Notes under the pieces: generated by a model
The model's database searches: none
Told to the model about the DNA's origin: nothing
The model's input: the letters and a program-made list of their open reading frames with translations, nothing else
From: Thermoanaerobaculia bacterium
GTDB taxonomy: Bacteria > Acidobacteriota > Thermoanaerobaculia > Gp7-AA8
Direction of reading: 5' to 3'
NCBI GenBank assembly: GCA_023700825.1
Contig: JAMPYE010000111.1
Span: 1-10,689 of the forward strand
DNA length: 10,689 nucleotides
Made by a program: the position numbers and the translations under genes
Shown here: positions 1 to 7,457 of the stretch, in pieces
Position numbering within the stretch: position 1 is the first letter of the stretch
Layout: every line of letters begins with the position of its first letter

Positions 1-588
1 GAACAGCGGTCGCGGCCCGCGCAGCGCATTCGCGGCCACTACCGGATCAACCGCGCGGAGTTGCTCGAGTGGGCGACCGAGCGTCGGGTCGCGGTTTCCC
101 CTCGCGCGTTTCAACAGGAGCGCGGCGCTCCGACGCTCACGGAGGCGCTGCGCGCCGGTGGCGTGAACCACGACGTCCCCAGCGCGACTCTCGAGCTCGC
201 GCTCCGCCACATCGTCGGACGGCTCACGGTCGCCGACGACGCCGACCGCGAAATGCTGCTCGAGATCCTCCTCGCGCGCGACGCGATCGGCGTGACGCCA
301 GTAGGCGACGGAATCGCCATCCCGCACGTACGCACGCCGATCATCCTGGACTCCGCGGGCGCGGTCGTCTCGCTCTCGTTCCTCGCGGAGCCGATCGACC
401 TCGAAGCGCCTGACGGCCGCCCAGTCGACACGTTCTTCTTTCTCATCTGTCCCACGGTTCACGTGCACCTCGCGATGCTTGCCCGGCTCGCACACGCATT
501 GCGGGACGGTGCCTTCCGCGCCGCGGTCCAGGCCCGCGACCCCGAAGCGATCCTCCGCGCGGCCTCCGCGCTCGAAGGGTCGGGCTGA
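1..588 (+). CDS. Helix-turn-helix / PTS EIIA (PtsN-like) domain protein, 5' truncated
   Basis: The reading frame is open from the first base, so the start lies left of the window; 195 residues are visible. Visible residues about 5-30 (PAQRIRGHYRINRAELLEWA) match the second half of an excisionase/MerR-type DNA-binding helix-turn-helix. From about residue 45 the protein is a PTS EIIA domain of the nitrogen/fructose type. The motif GDGIAIPHVRTP carries the histidine (visible residue 109, codon 325-327) that is phosphorylated in this family, and a second family histidine follows in VHVHLAMLARLA (residue 156). The TTG at 61 would cut off the DNA-binding part, so I do not use it as the start. The stop overlaps the next ATG by one base (TGATG), which couples it to the membrane-complex operon. 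Role inferred: a phosphorylation-responsive regulator or sensor for that complex. Not shown: its DNA target or its phosphodonor. Confidence 0.85.
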   Translation, partial: EQRSRPAQRIRGHYRINRAELLEWATERRVAVSPRAFQQERGAPTLTEALRAGGVNHDVPSATLELALRHIVGRLTVADDADREMLLEILLARDAIGVTPVGDGIAIPHVRTPIILDSAGAVVSLSFLAEPIDLEAPDGRPVDTFFFLICPTVHVHLAMLARLAHALRDGAFRAAVQARDPEAILRAASALEGSG

Positions 589-2534
589 TGCTCGCACTGC
601 TCGTCGCGGGACTCTCGCTGATCGCCCTGAGCGGGCTTGCGTCATTCGGGCTGCGCGGGCGCCGCGGCGAGATCGCGGGGGCGACGGCCGTCGTTGCAGG
701 GTCGCTCTGCGGGCTCGTGACCGTCATCGATACGCTCCGCACCGGGATCGTGCTCACGGCGAACCTCCCATGGCAGCTGCCGCTCGCCGAGGTGATCGTG
801 CGTGTCGATCCGCTCGCTGCTGCGTTTCTGGCACCGATCTTCGTGCTCGGCGCGGTTGCGTCCGTCTACGGGCTTGCCTATTGGCCTTCGAGCGAGCAAC
901 GTTCGGCCACACGCGTCCGCGTCTTTATTGGGATCCTGCTCGCCGGGATGTCGACCGTCGTCATCGCCGCCCACGCGATCCTGTTCCTCGTCGCCTGGGA
1001 ACTGATGGCCCTCTCGTCGTTCTTTCTCATCGCCGCCGACGATTCTGAGCGCGAGGTTCGGGACGCCGCGTGGATCTACCTCGTCGCGACGCACATCGGC
1101 ACTCTCGCCCTCTTCGCGATGTTCGTGGTGATGCGCGACGTCAACGGCACGTTCGCTCTCGGCCCGCTTGCCGGGGCCGGGGCGCTCGTCCCGACGCTCG
1201 TCTTCCTTCTCGCTCTCATCGGCTTCGGGTTCAAGGCAGGTATCGTCCCTCTTCACTTCTGGCTTCCCGGCGCGCACGCGAACGCACCGAGCCACGTGTC
1301 CGCGATCCTCTCGGGCGCGATGCTGAAAGTCGGCGTGTACGGCCTCGTGCGCATTCTGACGTATCTCGACGATCCTCCGCTCTGGTGGGGCGGCCTGCTC
1401 GTCGCCCTCGGCCTCACCGGCGCGCTCACCGCGATCACCCTGGCGATCGGCGAGTCCGACATGAAGCGCGCCCTCGCCTACTCGAGCGTCGAGAATGTCG
1501 GGATCATCGTGGCGGCGATCGGCGTCGCGACGTTCGGTCGCGCGGTGCAGCTTCCGGCGCTGACCGCGATCGGGTTCGCGGCGGCGATCCTCCACGTCTG
1601 GAACCACAGCGTATTCAAGGGGCTCCTCTTCCTCGGCGCAGGAAGCGTGCTGCACGCGACCGGCACGCGGCGCATCGATTCGATGGGCGGCCTGCTTCGC
1701 CGGATGCCGGTAACCGGCGCCGCCTTCTTCGCGGGCGCCTGCGCCGCGGCGGCGCTTCCCGGCGCGAACGCGTTCGTGAGCGAGGCACTCCTCTACTACG
1801 GTTTCTTCCTCACGGCGCCCCGCGGCAGCATGCTCGCGTTCGGCGCAGCGATCCTCGCATTCGTCGGTGCCATCGCCGTCGTCTGCTTCGTCCGCCTGAC
1901 GGGCACGATCTTCCTCGGGAACTCGCGCAGCGAGCAAGCCGCGCACGCCCACGAGTCTCCTCTGCTCATGCGAATCCCGATGATCGTCCTCGCCGCGGCG
2001 GTCATCGTCACCGGGCTCCTACCAACGGTGATCGTTCAGCCGCTCCAGGCCGTCGCGCCCGGGGCGCTAGAGTCCATCGCGCCGTTCCTTGGCGCAATCG
2101 CACTTCCCGTCCAACTCGCAGCGCTCGGGACGGTCGCCCTGTTCGTCGTGCTGCTCGCCGCGACGCGACGGAGCCCTCGAGCGGTGACATGGGACTGCGG
2201 CTACGCCGCCCCCACGGCACGAATGCAATACACGGGACGCTCTCTCGGAGAATGGATCAGCGAACGCCTGACTCCCGACTTCCTGCGCCCGCGCGTCGAG
2301 GCGCCGATGCCGTTCGACATGTTCCCCCCGCCGGCGAAGCTGTCCGTCTCCACGCGCGAGCCGTTCTCCGAGGAGCTCTACAGACCGCTCGTGAAGCGAT
2401 GGGCCAGGCGCGCGATGCGGTTCCGCTGGGTGCAGCAGGGCCGGCTACCGCACTACCTTCTCTACATCCTCGTGACGCTCGTCGCGGGGATCGGCTGGGC
2501 CGTCGTCTTCCCTCTTCTGAGAGCATGGCGATGA
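588..2534 (+). CDS. hyfB: HyfB-like antiporter-type membrane subunit, copy 1
   Basis: A 648-residue, highly hydrophobic protein of the NuoL/MrpA-type proton-conducting family, closest in pattern to hydrogenase-4 subunit B. It would form an ion-translocating half-channel unit in the cytoplasmic membrane. Key residues are present: Glu138 in WELMALSSFF (TM5 Glu), Lys216 in GFKAGIVPLHFWLPGAH (TM7 Lys), Lys247 in LKVGVYGLVR (TM8 Lys), His336/Lys344 in LHVWNHSVFKG, and Glu399 in FVSEALLYY (TM12 site, Glu as in NuoM rather than NuoL Lys). After the antiporter core comes the HyfB/HycC-type WDCGY motif (535-539) followed by RMQYT, a long hydrophilic stretch and a final membrane helix near 628-645. ATG 588 overlaps the preceding stop and has an AAGGG ribosome-binding sequence 8 nt upstream. 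It overlaps the next gene by 4 nt. Confidence 0.93.
   Translation: MLALLVAGLSLIALSGLASFGLRGRRGEIAGATAVVAGSLCGLVTVIDTLRTGIVLTANLPWQLPLAEVIVRVDPLAAAFLAPIFVLGAVASVYGLAYWPSSEQRSATRVRVFIGILLAGMSTVVIAAHAILFLVAWELMALSSFFLIAADDSEREVRDAAWIYLVATHIGTLALFAMFVVMRDVNGTFALGPLAGAGALVPTLVFLLALIGFGFKAGIVPLHFWLPGAHANAPSHVSAILSGAMLKVGVYGLVRILTYLDDPPLWWGGLLVALGLTGALTAITLAIGESDMKRALAYSSVENVGIIVAAIGVATFGRAVQLPALTAIGFAAAILHVWNHSVFKGLLFLGAGSVLHATGTRRIDSMGGLLRRMPVTGAAFFAGACAAAALPGANAFVSEALLYYGFFLTAPRGSMLAFGAAILAFVGAIAVVCFVRLTGTIFLGNSRSEQAAHAHESPLLMRIPMIVLAAAVIVTGLLPTVIVQPLQAVAPGALESIAPFLGAIALPVQLAALGTVALFVVLLAATRRSPRAVTWDCGYAAPTARMQYTGRSLGEWISERLTPDFLRPRVEAPMPFDMFPPPAKLSVSTREPFSEELYRPLVKRWARRAMRFRWVQQGRLPHYLLYILVTLVAGIGWAVVFPLLRAWR
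2519..2523 (+). promoter_or_regulatory. Ribosome binding site deciding the start of hyfB copy 2
   Basis: GAGAG lies 7 nt before ATG 2531 but only 1 nt before the alternative ATG 2525. Together with the ATGA stop/start overlap this favours 2531. Confidence 0.6.
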
Positions 2535-4483
2535 GCGCGCAACTCGTCCTTCTCGGCTCAATCCTGTGCATCGCCAGCGGCGGTCTCGCCATCCTTCCAG
2601 GAAAGAGCTTCATTCGAACGACACCCGTCATGATCATCACCGGGGCGATCGCAGGGCTCGCGGGCTGCTGGATCGGCCTTACTTCGGCCACGACCACCCT
2701 CGTTCTTCCGTGGATGATCCCGGGGGGCGAGTTCAGGATCACGGTCGACGCGCTTTCGGCGTTCTTCGCGGCTCCAGCCTTCCTGATGGCTGGCGCGGGC
2801 GGGCTCTACGCGGAGCGCTACTGGCCGGCAGACCGGCGGCGCGCGGCCTGGGTCCGCGGCTTCTTCGGTCTGCTCACCGGCTCGCTCGTGATCGTCATGG
2901 TCGCGGGCCATACGATCCTCTTTCTCGCGGCATGGGAGATCGTCACGATCTCCGCGTTCTTCCTCGTCGGCACGGAGCACGAAGCCCCGGAATCCCGCAA
3001 CGCGGCGTGGCTCTACCTCGCCGCAAGCCACGTCGCGATGCTCGCGCTTTTCGCGATGATCGCGATCCTCCACGCATTGACGCACACGTGGGCGTTCGAC
3101 GCGCTCCCGGCGGGGCTCGCCAGCCTTCCGATCGGCAGGGTGATCTTCGCTCTCGCGATCTTCGGCTTCGGGATCAAGGCCGGCCTCATGCCGTTCCACG
3201 TCTGGCTGCCTGGAGCGCACGCGGCAGCGCCGACACATGTCTCGGCGATGATGTCGGGCGTCGTCATCAAGATGGGTGTCTACGGCCTCGTTCGCACCCT
3301 CTCTCTTTTCGACGAGATTCCCTACTCGTTCGGCACGACGCTGCTCGTCCTCGGAATCGTCTCGAGCATCCTCGGTGTCGCGTTCGCGCTGGCGCAGCAC
3401 GACCTCAAGCGGCTGCTCGCGTACCACAGCATCGAGAACATCGGAATCATCGTCTGCGGGCTCGGGATCGGCTTCCTCGCCGAGGCGCACGGCTCGGCGC
3501 GCGTCGCCGCGCTCGCCTTCGCCGGCGCGCTGCTTCACGTCTGGAATCACGGCCTGTTCAAGGCGCTCCTCTTTCTCAGCGCCGGCTCGGCGATTCACGC
3601 GACCCACACGAGGGAGATCGATCGGATGGGCGGGCTCACGCGACGCATGCCATGGACCGCGCTCGCATTCCTCACCGGCGCGATCGCGATCTGCGGGCTT
3701 CCGCCGCTGAACGGATTCGTCAGCGAGTGGCTCATTTACGTGTCGGCGTTCACCGCCGTGACTGCGCGTGAGGCCGACTGGAGCTGGCTCCTGGTCTTCG
3801 CGGTACCGCCCGCGCTCGCGCTCACGGGAGCGCTGGCCCTCGCCTGCTTCGTCAAGGCGTTCGGGGCGGTGTTTCTCGGCGCGCCCCGCGCCGCGGCGGC
3901 GGCCGCCGCGCACGAAAGCCCGCTCGGCATGCGCGCGGCGATGATGCCGCTCGCCGCCGCATGCTTCGGGATCGGCCTCGCGCCCACGCTGCTTGGGCCG
4001 ATGCTCGAGCGCGTGACGGCGCTGATCGCTCCCGGTTTGCCCGGCTGCGATCTCGCCGGCTCACTGCAAGGAGTCCAGACGAGCGCGATCACGGTCGCCG
4101 TCGTCGCCGCCGTCGCGTTTGGATTCGTCACGCTGCTATCGCGCAAACGCCGCACCGGGCCAACGTGGGACTGCGGATACGCGGCAGCCGTGCCGCGAGC
4201 GCAGTACACCGCGTCGTCGCTCGCAAGGTCGATCACCGGGGTCTTCGCCTGGGCCATGCCCGCGGTCGTGCACGCGCCCGCGAAGCTCCCGCTCTTTCCT
4301 CGCGAGGCGAGTTTCGAGAGCCACGTGCCGGACACGGTCCTCGATCGCGCGCTGCTGCCGGCGCTGCGCTTCTCGGAGCGGCTCATCAGCTACGCGCGAT
4401 ACGCGCAAAGCGCACGCGTGCAGTTCTACATCCTCTCCCTCGGCGTCACGCTGGTCGTCCTGCTTTTCTGGAGTGCCCTATGA
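2531..4483 (+). CDS. hyfB: HyfB-like antiporter-type membrane subunit, copy 2
   Basis: A 650-residue paralogue of the preceding gene, with which it aligns almost without gaps through the core: Glu136 in AWEIVTISAFF, Lys216 in GFGIKAGLMPFHVWLPGAH, Lys247 in VIKMGVYGLVR, Lys344 in HVWNHGLFKALLF and Glu399 in FVSEWLIY. It also has the WDCGY...AQYT tail motif, a hydrophilic stretch and a last membrane helix. It sits where E. coli hyf has hyfD, so the complex probably uses two B-type antiporter subunits. Start choice: ATG 2531 makes an ATGA overlap with the previous stop and lies 7 nt after GAGAG (2519-2523). An in-frame ATG at 2525 is only 1 nt from that GAGAG. The frame stays open far upstream inside the previous gene, but that is a GC-rich shadow. 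It overlaps hyfC by 4 nt. Confidence 0.93.
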   Translation: MSAQLVLLGSILCIASGGLAILPGKSFIRTTPVMIITGAIAGLAGCWIGLTSATTTLVLPWMIPGGEFRITVDALSAFFAAPAFLMAGAGGLYAERYWPADRRRAAWVRGFFGLLTGSLVIVMVAGHTILFLAAWEIVTISAFFLVGTEHEAPESRNAAWLYLAASHVAMLALFAMIAILHALTHTWAFDALPAGLASLPIGRVIFALAIFGFGIKAGLMPFHVWLPGAHAAAPTHVSAMMSGVVIKMGVYGLVRTLSLFDEIPYSFGTTLLVLGIVSSILGVAFALAQHDLKRLLAYHSIENIGIIVCGLGIGFLAEAHGSARVAALAFAGALLHVWNHGLFKALLFLSAGSAIHATHTREIDRMGGLTRRMPWTALAFLTGAIAICGLPPLNGFVSEWLIYVSAFTAVTAREADWSWLLVFAVPPALALTGALALACFVKAFGAVFLGAPRAAAAAAAHESPLGMRAAMMPLAAACFGIGLAPTLLGPMLERVTALIAPGLPGCDLAGSLQGVQTSAITVAVVAAVAFGFVTLLSRKRRTGPTWDCGYAAAVPRAQYTASSLARSITGVFAWAMPAVVHAPAKLPLFPREASFESHVPDTVLDRALLPALRFSERLISYARYAQSARVQFYILSLGVTLVVLLFWSAL

Positions 4484-5379
4484 GAGTCGTGCTTCAACTT
4501 CTGCTCGTCGTTCTCGCCTCCCCGTTGCTGCTGGGCGTGATCAACAAGACCAAGGCGCTCATGGCTGGGCGGGTCGGGCCACCGGTGCTCCAGTCGTACC
4601 GGGACATCGCGAAACTCCTCCGAAAGGGCTCGGTGATCAGCGAGACGACGACGTGGGTGTTCCTTCTCGGGCCCGCGGTGGCGCTGGTCGTTCCTCTGCT
4701 CGCTTCGCTCATGCTTCCTCTGGCGGGAACCGAGGCGCCGATCGCGTTCACGGGCGACCTGATCGTCTTCGTCTACCTCTTCGCGCTCGCCCGTTTCTGC
4801 ACGACGGCCGCGGCGCTCGATACCGGCTCCGCGTTCGAGGGGATGGGTGCGGCGCGCGAGCTGACGTTCGCCGCGCTTGCCGAGCCCGCGCTCTTCTTCG
4901 GCTTTCTCGCGCTCGCGCGAGTCTCCGGCGGTCTCTCGCTCACGAGCTTCATGACGATGGACGGCGGGCACTGGCGCCGCGCGAGCGCCGCGATGGTGCT
5001 GGTGATCGCGAGCTGGTTCATCGTGCTGCTCGTCGAGAACTCGCGCGTGCCGTTCGACGATCCCAACACGCATCTCGAGCTCACGATGATCCACGAGGTC
5101 ATGGTGCTCGACCACAGCGGCCCGGCGTTCGGCATGATCCTCTGGGGAGCGGCGATGAAGCTTTTCGTCTATGGCGCGCTGATCGTCGGCGTGATCCTCC
5201 CGGCGTCGGGCTCGGTGCTCGTCGACCTCTCCGCGATCCTGGGCGGCGTGCTCGTCGTGGGCGTGGCCATCGGCCTCGTCGAGAGCGGAATGGCGCGACT
5301 TCGCCTGGTCCGCGTTCCCCAACTGCTGATCACCGCGAGCCTCGTGGCAGGCTTCGCCGTCGTCCTGGTTCTGAGGTGA
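4480..5379 (+). CDS. hyfC: HyfC-like (NuoH-type) membrane anchor subunit
   Basis: A 299-residue membrane protein of the NuoH/HycD/HyfC family, the subunit that joins the membrane arm to the peripheral redox arm. Family landmarks are clear: GRVGPPVLQSYRDIAKLLRK at 30-49 (first cytoplasmic loop), FEGMGAARELTFAALAEP at 119-136 (acidic loop with conserved Glu/Arg), and ENSRVPFDDPNTHLELTMIHE at 186-206 (the NuoH-type loop rich in acidic residues lining the quinone/proton path in complex I). About eight membrane segments are expected. Length is normal for HyfC/HycD (about 300-315). ATG 4480 forms an ATGA overlap with the hyfB stop, with GGAG (4470-4473) 6 nt upstream. The long open frame upstream of it (from 3961) is a shadow. 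Confidence 0.95.
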   Translation: MRVVLQLLLVVLASPLLLGVINKTKALMAGRVGPPVLQSYRDIAKLLRKGSVISETTTWVFLLGPAVALVVPLLASLMLPLAGTEAPIAFTGDLIVFVYLFALARFCTTAAALDTGSAFEGMGAARELTFAALAEPALFFGFLALARVSGGLSLTSFMTMDGGHWRRASAAMVLVIASWFIVLLVENSRVPFDDPNTHLELTMIHEVMVLDHSGPAFGMILWGAAMKLFVYGALIVGVILPASGSVLVDLSAILGGVLVVGVAIGLVESGMARLRLVRVPQLLITASLVAGFAVVLVLR

Positions 5380-5383
5380 GTCG

Positions 5384-6019
5384 ATGCCGCCGATCGCAGA
5401 CACGGTCCTGATCATCCTGCTGCTGACGAACTTCTTCATTCTCGGCACCGCGAGCATGCGGGCGATGATCCGCGTCGTCGCCCTTCAGGGAATCCTGCTG
5501 AGCCTTCTTCCGATCTTCGTGGAATCGCACGCGACGCTGCGCCTCGTCGCGCTCGTGTTCGCCACGGCCGCGCTGAAGGGTCTCGTGATTCCGAGCCTGC
5601 TCTTCAAGGCAGTCCGCGACGTCCACATCAATCACGAGATCGAGCCGTATCTCGGGTTCATCCCGTCCCTCTTCCTCTGCGCGACGGGGACTGCCGCCGC
5701 GCTCCTCTTCGCCGACCAGCTCCCGCTCGCCGCGGCGCACAAGAGCTCCCTCTTCGTGCCGGCGTCGCTTGCAACGCTGCTCGCGGGCTTCCTCGTGCTC
5801 ACGACGCGGCGCAAGGCCATCTCGCAGGTCGCCGGCTACCTCATGCTCGAGAACGGCATCTACGTCTTCGGCCTCCTTCTCTATCAGTCGATGGTCGTCG
5901 AAGTCGGCGTCCTTCTCGACCTGCTCGTCGGTATCTTCGTGATGGGCATCGTCCTCAACCACATTCAGCGCGAGTTCTCGTCGCTCGACACCGAGCATCT
6001 CTCGCGCCTCCGGGAGTAG
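5384..6019 (+). CDS. hyfE: HyfE-like membrane subunit
   Basis: A 211-residue hydrophobic protein matching hydrogenase-4 component E, which structurally covers the NuoK (and partly NuoJ) position between the anchor subunit and the antiporter-like subunits. About six or seven membrane helices are visible. Polar residues inside helices include Lys65 in TAALKGLVIPSLLF, Glu156 in GYLMLENGIYVFGL (comparable to the membrane Glu of NuoK), and Glu173/Asp179 in VVEVGVLLDLLVGIFVMG. The C-terminus FSSLDTEHLSRLRE is a typical HyfE ending. The ATG is 4 nt after the hyfC stop, and GAGGTGAG overlapping that stop serves as the ribosome-binding site. It belongs to the same transcript as its neighbours. Confidence 0.9.
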   Translation: MPPIADTVLIILLLTNFFILGTASMRAMIRVVALQGILLSLLPIFVESHATLRLVALVFATAALKGLVIPSLLFKAVRDVHINHEIEPYLGFIPSLFLCATGTAAALLFADQLPLAAAHKSSLFVPASLATLLAGFLVLTTRRKAISQVAGYLMLENGIYVFGLLLYQSMVVEVGVLLDLLVGIFVMGIVLNHIQREFSSLDTEHLSRLRE

Positions 6020-6021
6020 CG

Positions 6022-7452
6022 ATGGTCATCGTCCTCGTCATCGTGCCGCTCGTCGCCGCTCTCCTGGCGTTCATGGTCCCGTCGGATCGCGTGCGCCCGT
6101 GGATCGTCGCCGTGACGGGAGCAGCGCACACGGCGGCCGCCGTCGCGGTCGTCTCGCTCGGCTTCCGCCTCACCAACATCTCGCCGTGGCTGGAACTCGA
6201 CGCCCTTGGAAGCCTCGGCATCGTCCTCGTCTCGATCGTCTTTCTCGTCTGCGCCGTCTACAGCATCGGATACCTGCGTATCCGCTCGGAGCGCCCTAAC
6301 CGTGTCTTCTGCACGGTGCTCCTCGTTTTTCTCTCGATGACGAGCCTCCTCATGCTCTCCCAGCACCTGACGGTGATGTGGGTCGCGATGGAGGCCACGA
6401 CGCTGGCGACAGCGCTGCTGCTCTATTTCAACCAGAACCAGCGCTCGCTGGAGGCGACCTGGAAGTACCTGATGGTCGGATCGGTCGGCATTGCGCTCGC
6501 GCTCCTCGGGACGCTCTTCCTCGCCTACTCCGCGCTGATCGGGCTCGGCGAGCCCACTCTGCTCTTTTCCGATCTCGTGCGCCGCGCGCCCGGGCTTTCC
6601 GCGCCATGGCTTCGCACGGCATTCGTCTTTCTCCTCGTGGGATACGGCGCGAAGATGGGCCTCGCCCCCCTGCACACGTGGAAACCCGACGCGTATGGCG
6701 AGGCGCCAGGCGTCGTCGGAGCGCTGCTCGCGGGCGGGATGACAACCTGCGCCTTCATCACGCTCCTGCGCGTCTACCGGGTCGCCGACGCCGGCGGTCA
6801 GGGCGACTTCGCGCGCAGCCTGCTCATCGCGCTCGGCCTGCTCTCCATGGCGACCGCATCGGTCTTCATGGTCGGACAGCGCGACTTCAAGCGCCTGCTC
6901 GCGTATTCGAGCGTCGAGCACATGGGGATCCTTGTGCTCGGCATCGGCATCGGCGGGCCGGGGATCTTCGCGGCGCTGCTGCACACCGTCAACAACGCCC
7001 TCGTGAAGGGAGTGCTCTTCCTCTCGGCGGGGAACATCCACCGCGCCTTCAAGAGCAAACGGCTCGAGGACGTCACCGGAGCGATCCGCCGGCTGCCGAT
7101 CTCCGGGAGCCTCTTCCTCGTCGGCTTCCTCGCGATCACGGGAGCGCCGCCGTTCGGCCCCTTCGTGAGCGAGCTGCTGATCCTCACCGCCGCGATCGAC
7201 GCCCAGCGTTACGTCGTCGCCGCGCTCTACCTCATCTTCCTCGCGGTGATCTTCATCGGGATGGGGAGCACCGTGCTCGCCGTAGTCCAGGGTGAGCCGC
7301 CCGAGGATCCGGACGGGAAGACCTACAGGGAATCGCCCATGAAGGTCGTGCCGATGATCGTCAGCCTCGTGCTCGTGCTGATCATGGGCATCTGGATTCC
7401 CGGGCCGGTCACCAGTTTGCTCGAGGCGGCGGCGAAGCTGCTCGGAGTGTGA
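6022..7452 (+). CDS. hyfF: HyfF-like antiporter-type membrane subunit
   Basis: A 476-residue protein of the NuoL/M/N family, shorter than the two HyfB copies because it lacks the WDCGY tail, as expected for HyfF. It is the third antiporter-like unit of the complex. Residues seen: Glu124 in WVAMEATTLATALLLYF (TM5), Lys211 in GYGAKMGLAPLHTWKPDAY (TM7), His321/Lys329 in LHTVNNALVKGVLF and Glu384 in GPFVSELLIL (TM12). The TM8 region reads ALLAGGMTTCAFITLLR, without the lysine seen in both HyfB copies. It starts 2 nt after hyfE, with GGGAG (6012-6016) 5 nt upstream. ORFs on the opposite strand here are GC-rich shadows. Confidence 0.93.
   Translation: MVIVLVIVPLVAALLAFMVPSDRVRPWIVAVTGAAHTAAAVAVVSLGFRLTNISPWLELDALGSLGIVLVSIVFLVCAVYSIGYLRIRSERPNRVFCTVLLVFLSMTSLLMLSQHLTVMWVAMEATTLATALLLYFNQNQRSLEATWKYLMVGSVGIALALLGTLFLAYSALIGLGEPTLLFSDLVRRAPGLSAPWLRTAFVFLLVGYGAKMGLAPLHTWKPDAYGEAPGVVGALLAGGMTTCAFITLLRVYRVADAGGQGDFARSLLIALGLLSMATASVFMVGQRDFKRLLAYSSVEHMGILVLGIGIGGPGIFAALLHTVNNALVKGVLFLSAGNIHRAFKSKRLEDVTGAIRRLPISGSLFLVGFLAITGAPPFGPFVSELLILTAAIDAQRYVVAALYLIFLAVIFIGMGSTVLAVVQGEPPEDPDGKTYRESPMKVVPMIVSLVLVLIMGIWIPGPVTSLLEAAAKLLGV
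7444..7447 (+). promoter_or_regulatory. Ribosome binding site deciding the start of hyfG
   Basis: GGAG inside the end of hyfF lies 10 nt before ATG 7458 but only 1 nt before the in-frame GTG 7449 that overlaps the hyfF stop. The spacing favours ATG 7458. Confidence 0.5.
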
Positions 7453-7457
7453 CGACG

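Noticed and set aside
61..63. TTG as the start of the EIIA gene
   Set aside because: The frame is open to base 1 and the residues before TTG continue a recognisable DNA-binding helix-turn-helix, so the true start is outside the window.
642..1952. Long - strand ORFs opposite hyf genes (also 2558-3913, 4426-5457, 5965-7686, 7323-8801)
   Set aside because: They are Arg/Asp/Glu-rich translations typical of the complement of GC-rich coding DNA, and each lies opposite a gene with clear conserved motifs.
1070..4483. A 1137-residue ORF fusing a long arginine-rich stretch to hyfB copy 2
   Set aside because: The part before 2531 is the wrong frame of hyfB copy 1; it is low-complexity Arg/Ala/Pro-rich and has no family pattern. 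The hyfB protein starts at 2531.
3961..5379. A 472-residue ORF running into hyfC
   Set aside because: The upstream part is a shadow frame of hyfB copy 2; the HyfC homology begins at ATG 4480.
7449..7451. GTG overlapping the hyfF stop as the hyfG start
   Set aside because: Only 1 nt separates it from the GGAG ribosome-binding site, while ATG 7458 has a workable 10-nt spacing. Not excluded; it would add three residues.
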